A stretch of DNA of 6,251 bases from an uncultured bacterium (GCA_903918555.1 CAIXEV010000076.1:1-6251); one strand, 5' to 3'; positions 1 to 5,978 are shown, counted from the stretch's first letter. The notes: generated by a model from the sequence alone, not told the origin. Numbers and translations are program-made.

Positions 1-1082
1 GCCTTGATGCGCGCGCCCATCTTGCGCGCGTTCTCCGCGGCGTTCGTCTCGTCGTACGCGGCGAGGCTCGCGAGGCCCGCGGTCATCGCGAGCGCGCCTT
101 GGTGGAAGGTCGACGAATGCACGATCGCGCGATCGAGCGTGGTGAAGACCTTCTTCCAGACCTCGCCCCGCACGAGCACCGCGCCGACGGGCACATAGCC
201 GCCGGACATCGCCTTCGACAGGATCACCATGTCGGGTTCGACAGGTCCCTTCGCGTCGCTCTCCTGATCGATCGCGAGGAACGATCCCGTGCGGCCGAAG
301 CCCGTCTGCACTTCGTCCGCGACGAAGAGCGTGCCGGAGCGGCGGCAGAGGCGCGAGGCCTCGGCGAGGTAGCCGGGGGAGTGGATGTTCACGCCCTTGC
401 CTTGGACCGGCTCGATGACGAACGCGGCGACATCGCCCTTCGCGAGCTCGCGCTCGAGCGCGGCGAGGTCGTTGAACCGGACCTGGCGGCACTCCGGAAG
501 GAACGGCGCGAAGCCCTGGCGGAAACTGTCGCAGCCGTTCAGCGAGACGGAACCCGACGAGAGCCCGTGGAACGCCTTCGGCGCGTGGAGAAGCGCGGGG
601 CGGCCCGTCGCGCACTTCGCGAACTTGATCGAGGCCTCGACGCCCTCGGTGCCCGAGTTCGTGAAGAACACATGGTCGAGCCCGCGCCCGATGCGGCGCT
701 TGAGTTCCGCCGCCAGAAGCCCCGACAAGAGCGGCGCCTCGAACTGCACCATGCTCGCGAGGTCGAGCGAGAGCGCGTCTTCAAGCGCGCGGCGGATCGT
801 CGGGTGGTTGCGACCAAAGTTGCACACCGCGTAGCCGCCGAGGAAGTCGAGGTAGCGGTGGCCCGCGCGGTCGAAGAGGTGCGGCCCCTCGGCGCGCACA
901 TAGTCGCGGTCGTAGCCGATCGTGCGAAGCACGGTCGCGAAGCGGGGGTTCACATGCTCGGCGTGGAGCTCGTGTCCGCGGCCGGCGTTCTGTTCGAGAA
1001 GCGAGCGAAGATCGAAGGTCACGGCGGGATCGAGGGAGGGGGAACCGGAACGGGGAAGGTCCGAGAGCCGCGCGGTGCACAT
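1..1082 (-). CDS. Class III PLP-dependent aminotransferase (5' part, C-terminus outside the window)
   Basis: Predicted cytosolic fold-type I aminotransferase that moves an amino group to a keto acid through pyridoxal phosphate. The minus frame is open for 360 codons from ATG 1082 to the left edge, so the C-terminal part is missing. Seen in order: RYLDFLGGY (residues 76-84, start of the large domain), TNSGTEGVEA (141-150, phosphate-binding S-G-T), KAFHG (169-173), IEPVQGKG (223-230), ADEVQTGFGRTG (255-266, Asp256 for the pyridine nitrogen) and LSKAMSGGYVPVGA (288-301, Lys290 as the Schiff-base lysine), then HSSTFHQ (322-328). Every catalytic residue I can check is present. The general style resembles ornithine/putrescine aminotransferases and HpnO-type hopanoid aminotransferases, but I cannot fix the substrate. 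The ATG at 1082 has no clear Shine-Dalgarno; GTG 1022 (residue 21) is an alternative start just before the conserved part. Confidence 0.93.
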   Translation of the reverse strand, partial: MCTARLSDLPRSGSPSLDPAVTFDLRSLLEQNAGRGHELHAEHVNPRFATVLRTIGYDRDYVRAEGPHLFDRAGHRYLDFLGGYAVCNFGRNHPTIRRALEDALSLDLASMVQFEAPLLSGLLAAELKRRIGRGLDHVFFTNSGTEGVEASIKFAKCATGRPALLHAPKAFHGLSSGSVSLNGCDSFRQGFAPFLPECRQVRFNDLAALERELAKGDVAAFVIEPVQGKGVNIHSPGYLAEASRLCRRSGTLFVADEVQTGFGRTGSFLAIDQESDAKGPVEPDMVILSKAMSGGYVPVGAVLVRGEVWKKVFTTLDRAIVHSSTFHQGALAMTAGLASLAAYDETNAAENARKMGARIK

Positions 1083-1161
1083 GCCCGCGAAAGACCGGCG
1101 GGGAGTCCGTTGGGCGTAGGGACGGCTCCGCGAACAGCCGAGGAGCGCTGCATGGGCGGCC

Positions 1162-1167
1162 AGTGTA
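1162..1167 (-). promoter_or_regulatory. Candidate -10 box for the aminotransferase gene
   Basis: On the minus strand TACACT (TAnnnT type) lies in the divergent intergenic region, about 80 bases before the aminotransferase ATG at 1082. A poor -35 match (TGGTTG, 1189-1184) sits 16 bases upstream. It also lies 8 bases before an out-of-frame ATG at 1153. This is a visual motif match only. Confidence 0.3.
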
Positions 1168-1231
1168 GACGGAGTCCTCGGAACAACCACGCACTCCGAG
1201 GGGACAAACTCGCCAACCGCCGGGAAAGTTT

Positions 1232-1259
1232 TTGCAGCGCCGAGATATTCGCCTACCTT
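1232..1259 (+). promoter_or_regulatory. Candidate promoter of the haloperoxidase-like gene
   Basis: TTGCAG (1232-1237) and TACCTT (1254-1259) are separated by 16 bases and lie just before the gene. Transcription would begin near 1266, giving a leader of about 18 bases that still contains the Shine-Dalgarno for ATG 1284. Each hexamer matches the sigma-70 consensus at only about half its positions, so the position is more persuasive than the motifs. Confidence 0.35.
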
Positions 1260-1271
1260 GAACGGATGATC

Positions 1272-1278
1272 GGGGAGG
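1272..1278 (+). promoter_or_regulatory. Shine-Dalgarno deciding the start at 1284
   Basis: GGGGAGG ends 5 bases before ATG 1284 and is the best ribosome-binding site in this part of the window. It favours 1284 over the in-frame ATGs at 1266 (which lies before it) and 1299 (20 bases after it). It also rules out the long open frame extending upstream over the antisense aminotransferase gene. Confidence 0.75.
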
Positions 1279-1283
1279 CACAG

Positions 1284-3308
1284 ATGGATAGAACGAACAT
1301 GAAGTCCCGACTTGGCGCGATCGCAGTCACCCTTGGAGTCTCGCTCTCGACCCTCGTCGGCGGGCAGGCGCTGGCCGATGGCCCGCAGTCGGTCGCCCGG
1401 CAGTGGAACGACACGATGCTGAACTCGATCAAGAAGGATCGAGTCCGTCCGCCCATCCAGGCGCGCAACCTGTTCCACGCCTCGGTCGCGATGTACGACG
1501 CGTGGGCCGCCTACGACCCGAACGCCCGCGGGTACTTCTTCACCGAGAAGATCGCAGCGAACGACATCGAGGCCGCGCGCCGCGAGTCGGTCTCGTACGC
1601 GGCCTACCGCATCATGAAGCATCGCTTCGCGACGAGCCCGAACATCGCGCTCATCAATCCGATCCTCGATGCGCGCATGACGGCGCTCGGCTACCCGACG
1701 AATGTGACGACCACGGTCGGAAACACGCCGGCGGCGGTCGGCAACCGCATCGCGGCGCAGCTGATCGCGTGGGCGCTCACCGACAGCTCGCGCGAGCAGT
1801 TCGATCATGCGACCGCCTCGGGAACCTACCCCGATGTGAACCCGCCGCTCGTCGTGGCGCTGCCGTTCAATCCGACGGTCGTCGATCCAAGCCGCTACCA
1901 GCCGCTCTCGCTCACCTTCTTCGTCGACCAGAACGGCAATGTCATTCCTGGCGGCTTCCCCGCGAAGCTCGCGCCCTTCTGGGGCGCGGTGCGTCCGTAC
2001 GGCATGCTCGCGAACGACATGGATCCGACCCGCTCGGGCGTCTACTTCAACCCGCCCGCGTGCCCCACGCTCAACGGCTTCGACGACGCGACCTTCCGCG
2101 ACGGCCACGAGCAGGTCGTGATCAAGAGCTCATGGCTGACGCCCGACGACGGCGTCTTGATGGACATCTCGCCGCTTTCGATGGGAAACAGCCCGCTCGG
2201 CGCGGATACGAACCCCGGCCGCACGATCAATCCCGTGACCGGCCAGCCGTACCAGGCGAATGTGGTCAAGCGCGGCGACTGGGCGCGCTGCCTCGCCGAG
2301 TTCTGGGCCGACGGCCCGAGCTCGACCACGCCTCCGGGCCACTGGAACGAGATCGCAGGCCATGTCGTCGAGCATCCGGCGTTCCAGCGTCGGATGGGCG
2401 GCACGGGCCCCGAGCTCGATCCGCTCGAGTGGGATGTGAAGATGTATGTCGCGCTCAACGGTGCGCTCCACGATGCGGCGATCTGCGCATGGGGCGTCAA
2501 GGGCTACTACGACGCGATGCGCCCGATCGGCGCGATCCGCTACCTCGTGCAGAACGGCCAGTGCAGCAATCCTGCGCTCCCCTCGTACAACACCAACGGC
2601 ATCCACCTCGTGCCGGGCGTCATCGAGCTGATCACGACCGCCACGACCGCTCCTGGCGAGCGCCACGAGGATCTCGCGGGCTACGAAGGCCAGATCGCGG
2701 TGAAGAGCTGGCCGGGCGCGCCTGCCGATCCGAGCACGGAGTACACGGGCGTGAAGTGGATGCTCGGCGGAAGCTGGGTGCCGTACCAGCGCCCGACCTT
2801 CGTGTCGCCGCCGTTCGCGGGCTATGTCTCCGGCCACTCGACCTACAGCCGCGCGGGCGCCGAGACCCTGAAGCGCCTCACGGGAACCGAGTACTTCCCG
2901 GGCGGCATGGGCATCTACACCTGCGTGCAGAACCAGTTCCTCGTCTTCGAGGACGGCCCGAGCCAGACCTTCGACTTCCAGTGGGCGACCTACTACGACG
3001 CTGCCGACAACTCGGGCCAGTCGCGCATCCTCGGCGGCATCCACCCGTACTTCGACGACTATCCCGGCCGCGTGCTCGGCTCGCAGGCGGCCGCGCGCGG
3101 CTTCGATCGCTCGATGGCGCTCTTTGCGCCGTTGCCGCCGTGCGACGCCGACTTCAACGGCAACGGCTCGGTCGGCGCAGAGGATCTCGCCGCGATGCTC
3201 GGGGCGTGGGGCGGTGTGGACATGAACTTTGACCTCGACGGCGATGGTGTTGTCGCTGCGTCCGACCTCGCGGTGCTGCTTGCCGCGTGGGGGCCGTGCG
3301 CGGGGTGA
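1284..3308 (+). CDS. Secreted vanadium-dependent haloperoxidase/PAP2-superfamily protein with dockerin-like C-terminus
   Basis: A 674-residue exported protein. Residues 1-31 form a signal peptide (Lys/Arg start, hydrophobic core, probable cleavage ALA|DG). The catalytic region carries the three motifs that bind vanadate or phosphate in vanadium haloperoxidases and related acid phosphatases: K-x6-R-P (Lys406, Arg413, Pro414, in VKGYYDAMRPIGAIR), SGHS (516-519, with candidate acid-base His518) and S-R-x5-H-x3-D (Ser580, Arg581, His587, Asp591). His587 corresponds to the histidine that bonds vanadium in the fungal enzyme. The Pro that usually precedes SGH is Val515. Upstream, LNGALHDAAICAWG fits the helix that precedes motif 1 in this family. 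Residues 620-674 are a two-loop dockerin-like tail ending WGPCAG. Likely activity is peroxide-dependent halide oxidation; phosphatase is the alternative, and sequence cannot separate them. The gene stands alone and faces pyrC. The family call is firm; substrate and cofactor are inferred. Confidence 0.92.
   Translation: MDRTNMKSRLGAIAVTLGVSLSTLVGGQALADGPQSVARQWNDTMLNSIKKDRVRPPIQARNLFHASVAMYDAWAAYDPNARGYFFTEKIAANDIEAARRESVSYAAYRIMKHRFATSPNIALINPILDARMTALGYPTNVTTTVGNTPAAVGNRIAAQLIAWALTDSSREQFDHATASGTYPDVNPPLVVALPFNPTVVDPSRYQPLSLTFFVDQNGNVIPGGFPAKLAPFWGAVRPYGMLANDMDPTRSGVYFNPPACPTLNGFDDATFRDGHEQVVIKSSWLTPDDGVLMDISPLSMGNSPLGADTNPGRTINPVTGQPYQANVVKRGDWARCLAEFWADGPSSTTPPGHWNEIAGHVVEHPAFQRRMGGTGPELDPLEWDVKMYVALNGALHDAAICAWGVKGYYDAMRPIGAIRYLVQNGQCSNPALPSYNTNGIHLVPGVIELITTATTAPGERHEDLAGYEGQIAVKSWPGAPADPSTEYTGVKWMLGGSWVPYQRPTFVSPPFAGYVSGHSTYSRAGAETLKRLTGTEYFPGGMGIYTCVQNQFLVFEDGPSQTFDFQWATYYDAADNSGQSRILGGIHPYFDDYPGRVLGSQAAARGFDRSMALFAPLPPCDADFNGNGSVGAEDLAAMLGAWGGVDMNFDLDGDGVVAASDLAVLLAAWGPCAG
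3141..3305 (+). repeat. Dockerin-type calcium-loop repeat pair ending in WGPC
   Basis: This encodes residues 620-674 of the haloperoxidase-like protein. Loop 1 runs from Asp623 through Asn625, Asn627 and Gly628 to Asp634 (DFNGNGSVGAED). Loop 2 runs from Asp650 through Asp652, Asp654 and Gly655 to Asp661 (DLDGDGVVAASD). Each fits the D-x-(N/D)-x-(N/D)-G-x-V-x-x-x-D pattern of a type I dockerin half and is followed by a short helix ending LGAWG or LAAWG. Cys620 opens the module and Cys672 closes it. NCBI annotation has, as far as I recall, a 'GC-type dockerin' family in planctomycetes that looks like this. The likely role is attachment or sorting of the exported enzyme; the partner is unknown. 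Confidence 0.85.
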
Positions 3309-3313
3309 TGCGT

Positions 3314-3331
3314 GCGGCGGTCTTTCGCCGC
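3314..3331. terminator. GC hairpin between convergent genes, possible bidirectional terminator
   Basis: GCGGCG (3314-3319) and CGCCGC (3326-3331) form a perfect 6-bp stem with a 6-base loop in the short gap between the two convergent stop codons. No T-tract follows on either strand, so it is not a classical intrinsic terminator. It may still slow polymerase or protect transcript 3' ends. Confidence 0.35.
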
Positions 3332-3338
3332 GACGGGG

Positions 3339-4694
3339 TCAGCTTCCGACGGCTGCCGCGGCCGGGCGCGAAACCGAATGCGAACCGGCGGGCGGCGGCT
3401 CGAACAGCACGCGGCCGCCCACGACCGTCATGGTGGCGCGGCCGCGGACCTTCCAGCCGTGGAACGGGCAGTTGCGGCTCTTGGAGGCGAACGCGTTCGC
3501 GTCGATCGTCCACTCGAGCATCGGGTCGATCACCGTGACATCGCCGGGCGCGCCTTCGCGCAGCGTGCCGAGGCCGAGCGCATCGAGGCCGCAGAGTTCC
3601 GCAGGCGTGCGCGTCATCAGCTCGATCATGCGCGGCCAGCCGATGACGCCGTCCTCGACCAGCGCCTTCGCATAGAGCGCGAGCGCGCAGTCGAGGCCGA
3701 TGATGCCGAAGGGGGCGCTTGCGAAGTCGCGCGCCTTCTCCGCGACGGTGTGCGGCGCGTGGTCGGTGGCGAGCACATCGATGGTGCCGTCGGCGATCGC
3801 GGCCTTGAGCTCGGCGAGGTCGCGCTTCGTGCGCAGCGGCGGATTCATCTTCGCCTGCGTGTCGTATCCCTCGCAGGCTTCGTCGGTCAGCAGCAGGTGA
3901 TGCGGGCTCGCCTCGCCCGAGCAGCGGATGCCCTCGGCGCGCGCGCGGCGCAGGATCGCGGCGCTGCCGCCGGAGGAGAGGTGCTGCGCGTGGTAGTGCG
4001 CGCCGATCGCCTTGTTGAGGCGCACATCGCGCTCGACGATGATCTCCTCCGCCTCGCGCGGCCAGGGCAGGAGCCCGAGCCGCGTCGCGACCGCGCCCTC
4101 GTTCATCACGCCGCCTTCGCTGAGGTGATGGTCCTGGCAGTGCTGCATGAACGCCTTGCCGAGCGAGGCGCAGACCTCGAGCACGCGGCGCATCATCGCG
4201 GGATTCATGATGCACTCGCCGTCGTCGGAGAAGGCGACCGCGCCTGCGGACGCCATCGAGTGCATCGAGGCGAGCTGCTCGCCCTTGCGGCCGACCGTCG
4301 CGGCGCCGACGACGAAGACGCGCGCCTTCGCGGCCTCGCGCGCCGCCTGCTGGACGAAGCGCACCGTGGTCGCGGTGTCGATCGCGGGGTTCGTGTTCGG
4401 CATGCAGCAGACGGTGGCGAAGCCGCCGGCGACCGCGGAAGCCGTGCCGCTCTTGACGGTCTCCTTCGCCTCGCCGCCCGGCTCGCGCAGGTGGACATGC
4501 GGGTCGATCAGCCCTGGCGTCACGAACATGCCGCCGCAGGCGACCACACGCGCGCCCTCGGGCGCGTCGATGGTGCGGCCGGGCGCGACCTTCGCCACGC
4601 GGCCATCCACCACAAGCACATCGCCTTCTGCGTCGATCGACTGCGCCGCGTCGAGGATGCGGCCGCCGCGGAAGAGGATCGCGCCCGAACTCAC
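3339..4694 (-). CDS. pyrC: Dihydroorotase, class I (PyrC)
   Basis: A cytosolic zinc amidohydrolase that interconverts carbamoyl-aspartate and dihydroorotate, the third step of de novo pyrimidine synthesis. The 451-residue protein is slightly longer than the usual 420-430 because of a short Ala/Pro-rich tail. Seen: DPHVHLREPG (64-73, metal ligands His66 and His68, substrate Arg70), MPNTNP (98-103, substrate Asn), FSDDG (155-159, where class I enzymes have the metal-bridging Asp, likely Asp158), QHCQDHHL (184-191, His185), AQHLSS (236-241, His238), SPHHLLLTDE (263-272), NPPLR (284-288) and ATDHAPH (309-315, catalytic Asp311), then APFGIIGLD. All active-site positions are filled, so I expect an active enzyme rather than a PyrC-like pseudoenzyme. 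It starts at GTG 4694, whose last two bases begin the TGA stop of the upstream lipoprotein gene. GGAG lies 8 bases before it. No pyrB is adjacent in this window. Confidence 0.95.
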   Translation of the reverse strand: MSSGAILFRGGRILDAAQSIDAEGDVLVVDGRVAKVAPGRTIDAPEGARVVACGGMFVTPGLIDPHVHLREPGGEAKETVKSGTASAVAGGFATVCCMPNTNPAIDTATTVRFVQQAAREAAKARVFVVGAATVGRKGEQLASMHSMASAGAVAFSDDGECIMNPAMMRRVLEVCASLGKAFMQHCQDHHLSEGGVMNEGAVATRLGLLPWPREAEEIIVERDVRLNKAIGAHYHAQHLSSGGSAAILRRARAEGIRCSGEASPHHLLLTDEACEGYDTQAKMNPPLRTKRDLAELKAAIADGTIDVLATDHAPHTVAEKARDFASAPFGIIGLDCALALYAKALVEDGVIGWPRMIELMTRTPAELCGLDALGLGTLREGAPGDVTVIDPMLEWTIDANAFASKSRNCPFHGWKVRGRATMTVVGGRVLFEPPPAGSHSVSRPAAAAVGS

Positions 4695-5371
4695 GGCTTC
4701 GGCTCCGCGGCGGCGGTGGGCTCGGTCTGGAACGGCTCGACCGGCTTCTCCTCTGCGGTAGGCGCGGCGGCAGGCGCAGGCGTCATGCTGCTGTCGACCG
4801 CGGGCACCTCGTTCTCGGCTGGAAGCGGCTCGACCGGCTTCTCGAGACCACCCGGCGGAAGGACCACGGCCTCCGCGATGAAGAGGACGCGGGTCTTCGG
4901 CTCGGTGATCGCGTCGATCTCCGCCTGCGACTTGCCCGCGTCCATCGCGAGATGCTTGAGGAACTCGACCGAGTGCTCCTCGCGGATCGCGAAGCCCACC
5001 GCGTGCACCAGGCGGCCGCGCGCGTTGCGCGGGATGAAGAACGCGTGGTCCTTGTTCATCACGAGGACGCGCGTGCCTTCGCCATCCTCGATCTCGAGCC
5101 AGCAGCCCATGGTGCGGCAGACATCGGACACGGTGCCGCTGAGCACGACGCGGCGGTCGGTGCCGGCGTAGTCGGCGACCTGCGCGGCGGTGATCTCAGG
5201 CTCGACCTCGCGGTTGGTCTCGACCAGCGAGCCGTAGACATTCCAGCCGTGGGTCGCGTCGTACTGCGCGCGCGTGGGGTGGTGGCAGCCCGTCAGCACG
5301 GAGACGGACGCCGCAAGCAGGGCGGCGGAGGCGAACAGGCGGCGCGACGCGGGTCGGTATCGGAGCGACAT
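4691..5371 (-). CDS. DUF4920-like lipoprotein with Pro/Ala/Glu-rich tail
   Basis: A 226-residue predicted lipoprotein of unknown function. Residues 1-28 are a signal peptide with two arginines, a hydrophobic stretch and the lipobox LTGC, giving lipidation at Cys29. The folded part (about 70-172) resembles DUF4920: VVLSGTVSDVCRTMGCWLEIEDG (75-97, with Cys85, Cys90 and Trp91), then a strand with DHAFFIP (108-114) and NARGRLVHAVG (116-126). The conserved Cys-x4-Cys-Trp plus a nearby His could bind a metal or form a disulfide; that is inference. Residues from about 173 to the end are low-complexity Pro/Ala/Glu, likely a flexible envelope spacer, with EKPVEP repeated at 177-182 and 208-213. The ATG at 5371 has no visible Shine-Dalgarno, but a TATCAT box lies 7 bases upstream. 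It overlaps pyrC by 4 bases, so the two are probably co-transcribed although their functions look unrelated. Confidence 0.85.
   Translation of the reverse strand: MSLRYRPASRRLFASAALLAASVSVLTGCHHPTRAQYDATHGWNVYGSLVETNREVEPEITAAQVADYAGTDRRVVLSGTVSDVCRTMGCWLEIEDGEGTRVLVMNKDHAFFIPRNARGRLVHAVGFAIREEHSVEFLKHLAMDAGKSQAEIDAITEPKTRVLFIAEAVVLPPGGLEKPVEPLPAENEVPAVDSSMTPAPAAAPTAEEKPVEPFQTEPTAAAEPKP
4703..4706 (-). promoter_or_regulatory. Shine-Dalgarno of pyrC, inside the upstream gene
   Basis: On the minus strand GGAG lies 8 bases before the GTG start of pyrC and within the last codons of the lipoprotein gene. With the GTGA stop/start overlap it supports translational coupling and the choice of this GTG. 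Confidence 0.6.
4733..4843 (-). repeat. 18-bp direct repeat in the lipoprotein tail
   Basis: The 18 bases at 4733-4750 recur exactly at 4826-4843, 93 bp (31 codons) apart and in the same reading frame. They encode the two copies of EKPVEP in the C-terminal tail. The flanks are also similar apart from one extra base, suggesting a local duplication within the low-complexity tail. Confidence 0.8.
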
Positions 5372-5378
5372 GGCGGCG

Positions 5379-5384
5379 ATGATA
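5379..5384 (-). promoter_or_regulatory. Candidate -10 box of the lipoprotein-pyrC pair
   Basis: On the minus strand TATCAT ends 7 bases before ATG 5371 and follows a strong terminator, where a new promoter is expected. No good -35 hexamer lies 16-18 bases upstream. If used, the mRNA would begin at or almost at the ATG, which agrees with the lack of a Shine-Dalgarno. Confidence 0.4.
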
Positions 5385-5410
5385 GGAAATCGCGCGGACG
5401 CGGGCGGAAG

Positions 5411-5446
5411 ACAAAAAGCACAGCGCCCGACGATCGTCGGGCGCTG
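5411..5446 (-). terminator. Rho-independent terminator of the Cys-rich lipoprotein gene
   Basis: Positions 5421-5446 are a perfect 26-bp palindrome (half-site CAGCGCCCGACGA). Read on the minus strand, TGC and then five Ts (5417-5413) follow the stem. It lies about 90 bases after the TGA at 5538 and before the next minus-strand gene, where a terminator separating the two units should be. Confidence 0.85.
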
Positions 5447-5507
5447 CGAGTACGGGTTTCAGGTTTGATCGGAGCGGGCCGCGAACGGCCTGCGATTTCG
5501 ATGACAC

Positions 5508-5526
5508 CTGAATCGTTGGGATTCAG
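5508..5526. repeat. Short hairpin after the Cys-rich lipoprotein stop
   Basis: CTGAATC (5508-5514) and GATTCAG (5520-5526) form a perfect 7-bp stem with a 5-base loop, 11 bases past the stop codon in the minus-strand transcript. No T-run follows, so it is not a terminator by itself; it could stabilise the mRNA 3' end. Confidence 0.6.
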
Positions 5527-5537
5527 CCCTTACGGGA

Positions 5538-5921
5538 TCAACCCTTGGTGGCGGGGCACTTCGAGGCGCAGCCCGACTTGGTCGAGCAGTCGCTCTTGCC
5601 GCTGACGGCGCCGGGCGCCGACTTGGCAGCCGAGCACTCGGACTTCGCCGAGCAGTCAGCCTTCGTGCCGCAGCTCTTCTCGCCGACGGCGCCGGGAGCG
5701 GCCTTCGCAGCCGAGCACTCGCTCTTGGCAGCGCAGCAACCGCTCTTCTTCTCGCCGACGGCGCCCGGGGCAGCCTTGTCCTTGCAGGTGCTGTTGCACT
5801 TGCCGCAGCAATCAGCGCTCTTGGTGCCGACGGCGCCCGGAGCGGTGGTGGACTGCGTCGACGCGCACGCGCCGAGGAAAGCGAAAGCCGTGAGGGCAGC
5901 GAGGGTAGCGATGGTCTTCAT
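5538..5921 (-). CDS. Small Cys/Lys-rich lipoprotein with four APGAV repeats
   Basis: A 127-residue predicted lipoprotein; I do not recognise a named family. Residues 1-18 are a signal peptide with lipobox LGAC, giving lipidation at Cys19. The mature part is almost entirely four repeats starting at Ala27, Ala51, Ala75 and Ala102 (24, 24, 27 and 26 residues). Each opens with APGAV and continues with Lys, Ser, Gly and Cys. There are 13 cysteines besides Cys19 (38, 39, 42, 46, 62, 63, 69, 84, 90, 96, 112, 118, 122), including two CC pairs, and 16 lysines in the mature part, but almost no hydrophobic residues for a core. That suits a disordered thiol-rich tether: a metal buffer, redox sink or disulfide-crosslinked envelope component. 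The start at 5921 is set by AAGGAG 9 bases upstream and by the signal peptide, although the frame is open further upstream. It is monocistronic, with its own terminator. Confidence 0.88.
   Translation of the reverse strand: MKTIATLAALTAFAFLGACASTQSTTAPGAVGTKSADCCGKCNSTCKDKAAPGAVGEKKSGCCAAKSECSAAKAAPGAVGEKSCGTKADCSAKSECSAAKSAPGAVSGKSDCSTKSGCASKCPATKG
5541..5843 (-). repeat. Four in-frame repeats in the Cys-rich lipoprotein gene
   Basis: Units span 5843-5772, 5771-5700, 5699-5619 and 5618-5541. The APGAV block is conserved in all four units, while the Cys/Lys block varies in length and cysteine spacing (CC-x2-C-x3-C in unit 1; CC-x5-C in unit 2; single cysteines spaced by five residues in units 3 and 4). 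This looks like duplication followed by drift. Confidence 0.85.
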
Positions 5922-5924
5922 GTG

Positions 5925-5936
5925 AGGAGTCTCCTT
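5925..5936 (-). promoter_or_regulatory. Shine-Dalgarno of the Cys-rich lipoprotein gene, inside a palindrome
   Basis: On the minus strand AAGGAG (5936-5931) lies 9 bases before ATG 5921. It overlaps AGGAGACTCCT (5935-5925), an inverted repeat in which CTCCT can pair with the Shine-Dalgarno. As a local hairpin it gives only about 4 bp with a 3-base loop, so any masking would be weak unless assisted. Confidence 0.65.
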
Positions 5937-5978
5937 ACTGTGTGCCGGGATTCGCGTGTCGGGTCCAGTTTCAGAAGT

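Noticed and set aside
99..1283. Open plus-strand frame extending upstream of the haloperoxidase gene
   Set aside because: It is antisense to the aminotransferase, rich in Arg/Glu/Ala with no domain, and the signal peptide and Shine-Dalgarno place the real start at 1284.
2130..3044. 304-codon minus-strand frame opposite the haloperoxidase gene
   Set aside because: No recognisable domain and shadow-like composition over a confident gene.
1403..3232. 609-codon plus-strand frame inside the haloperoxidase gene
   Set aside because: An Arg/Ala/Pro-rich shadow typical of high-GC DNA; the other frame carries the full set of haloperoxidase motifs.
3339..4694. Alternative calls for pyrC such as hydantoinase or allantoinase
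   Set aside because: The FSDDG aspartate in place of the carboxylated lysine, the MPNTNP motif and the APFGIIGLD segment fit class I dihydroorotase better.
3312..5171. 619-codon plus-strand frame antisense to pyrC and the lipoprotein
   Set aside because: Its composition is that of an antisense shadow (Arg, Ala, Asp, His), and the minus strand encodes a clear dihydroorotase.
5541..5843. CRISPR-like array from the regular spacing of four repeats
   Set aside because: The units are in-frame protein repeats, similar throughout rather than repeat plus unique spacer, and no cas genes are present.
5545..5925. Plus-strand frame antisense to the Cys-rich gene
   Set aside because: Its repeats merely mirror the minus-strand repeats; no Shine-Dalgarno or signal peptide.
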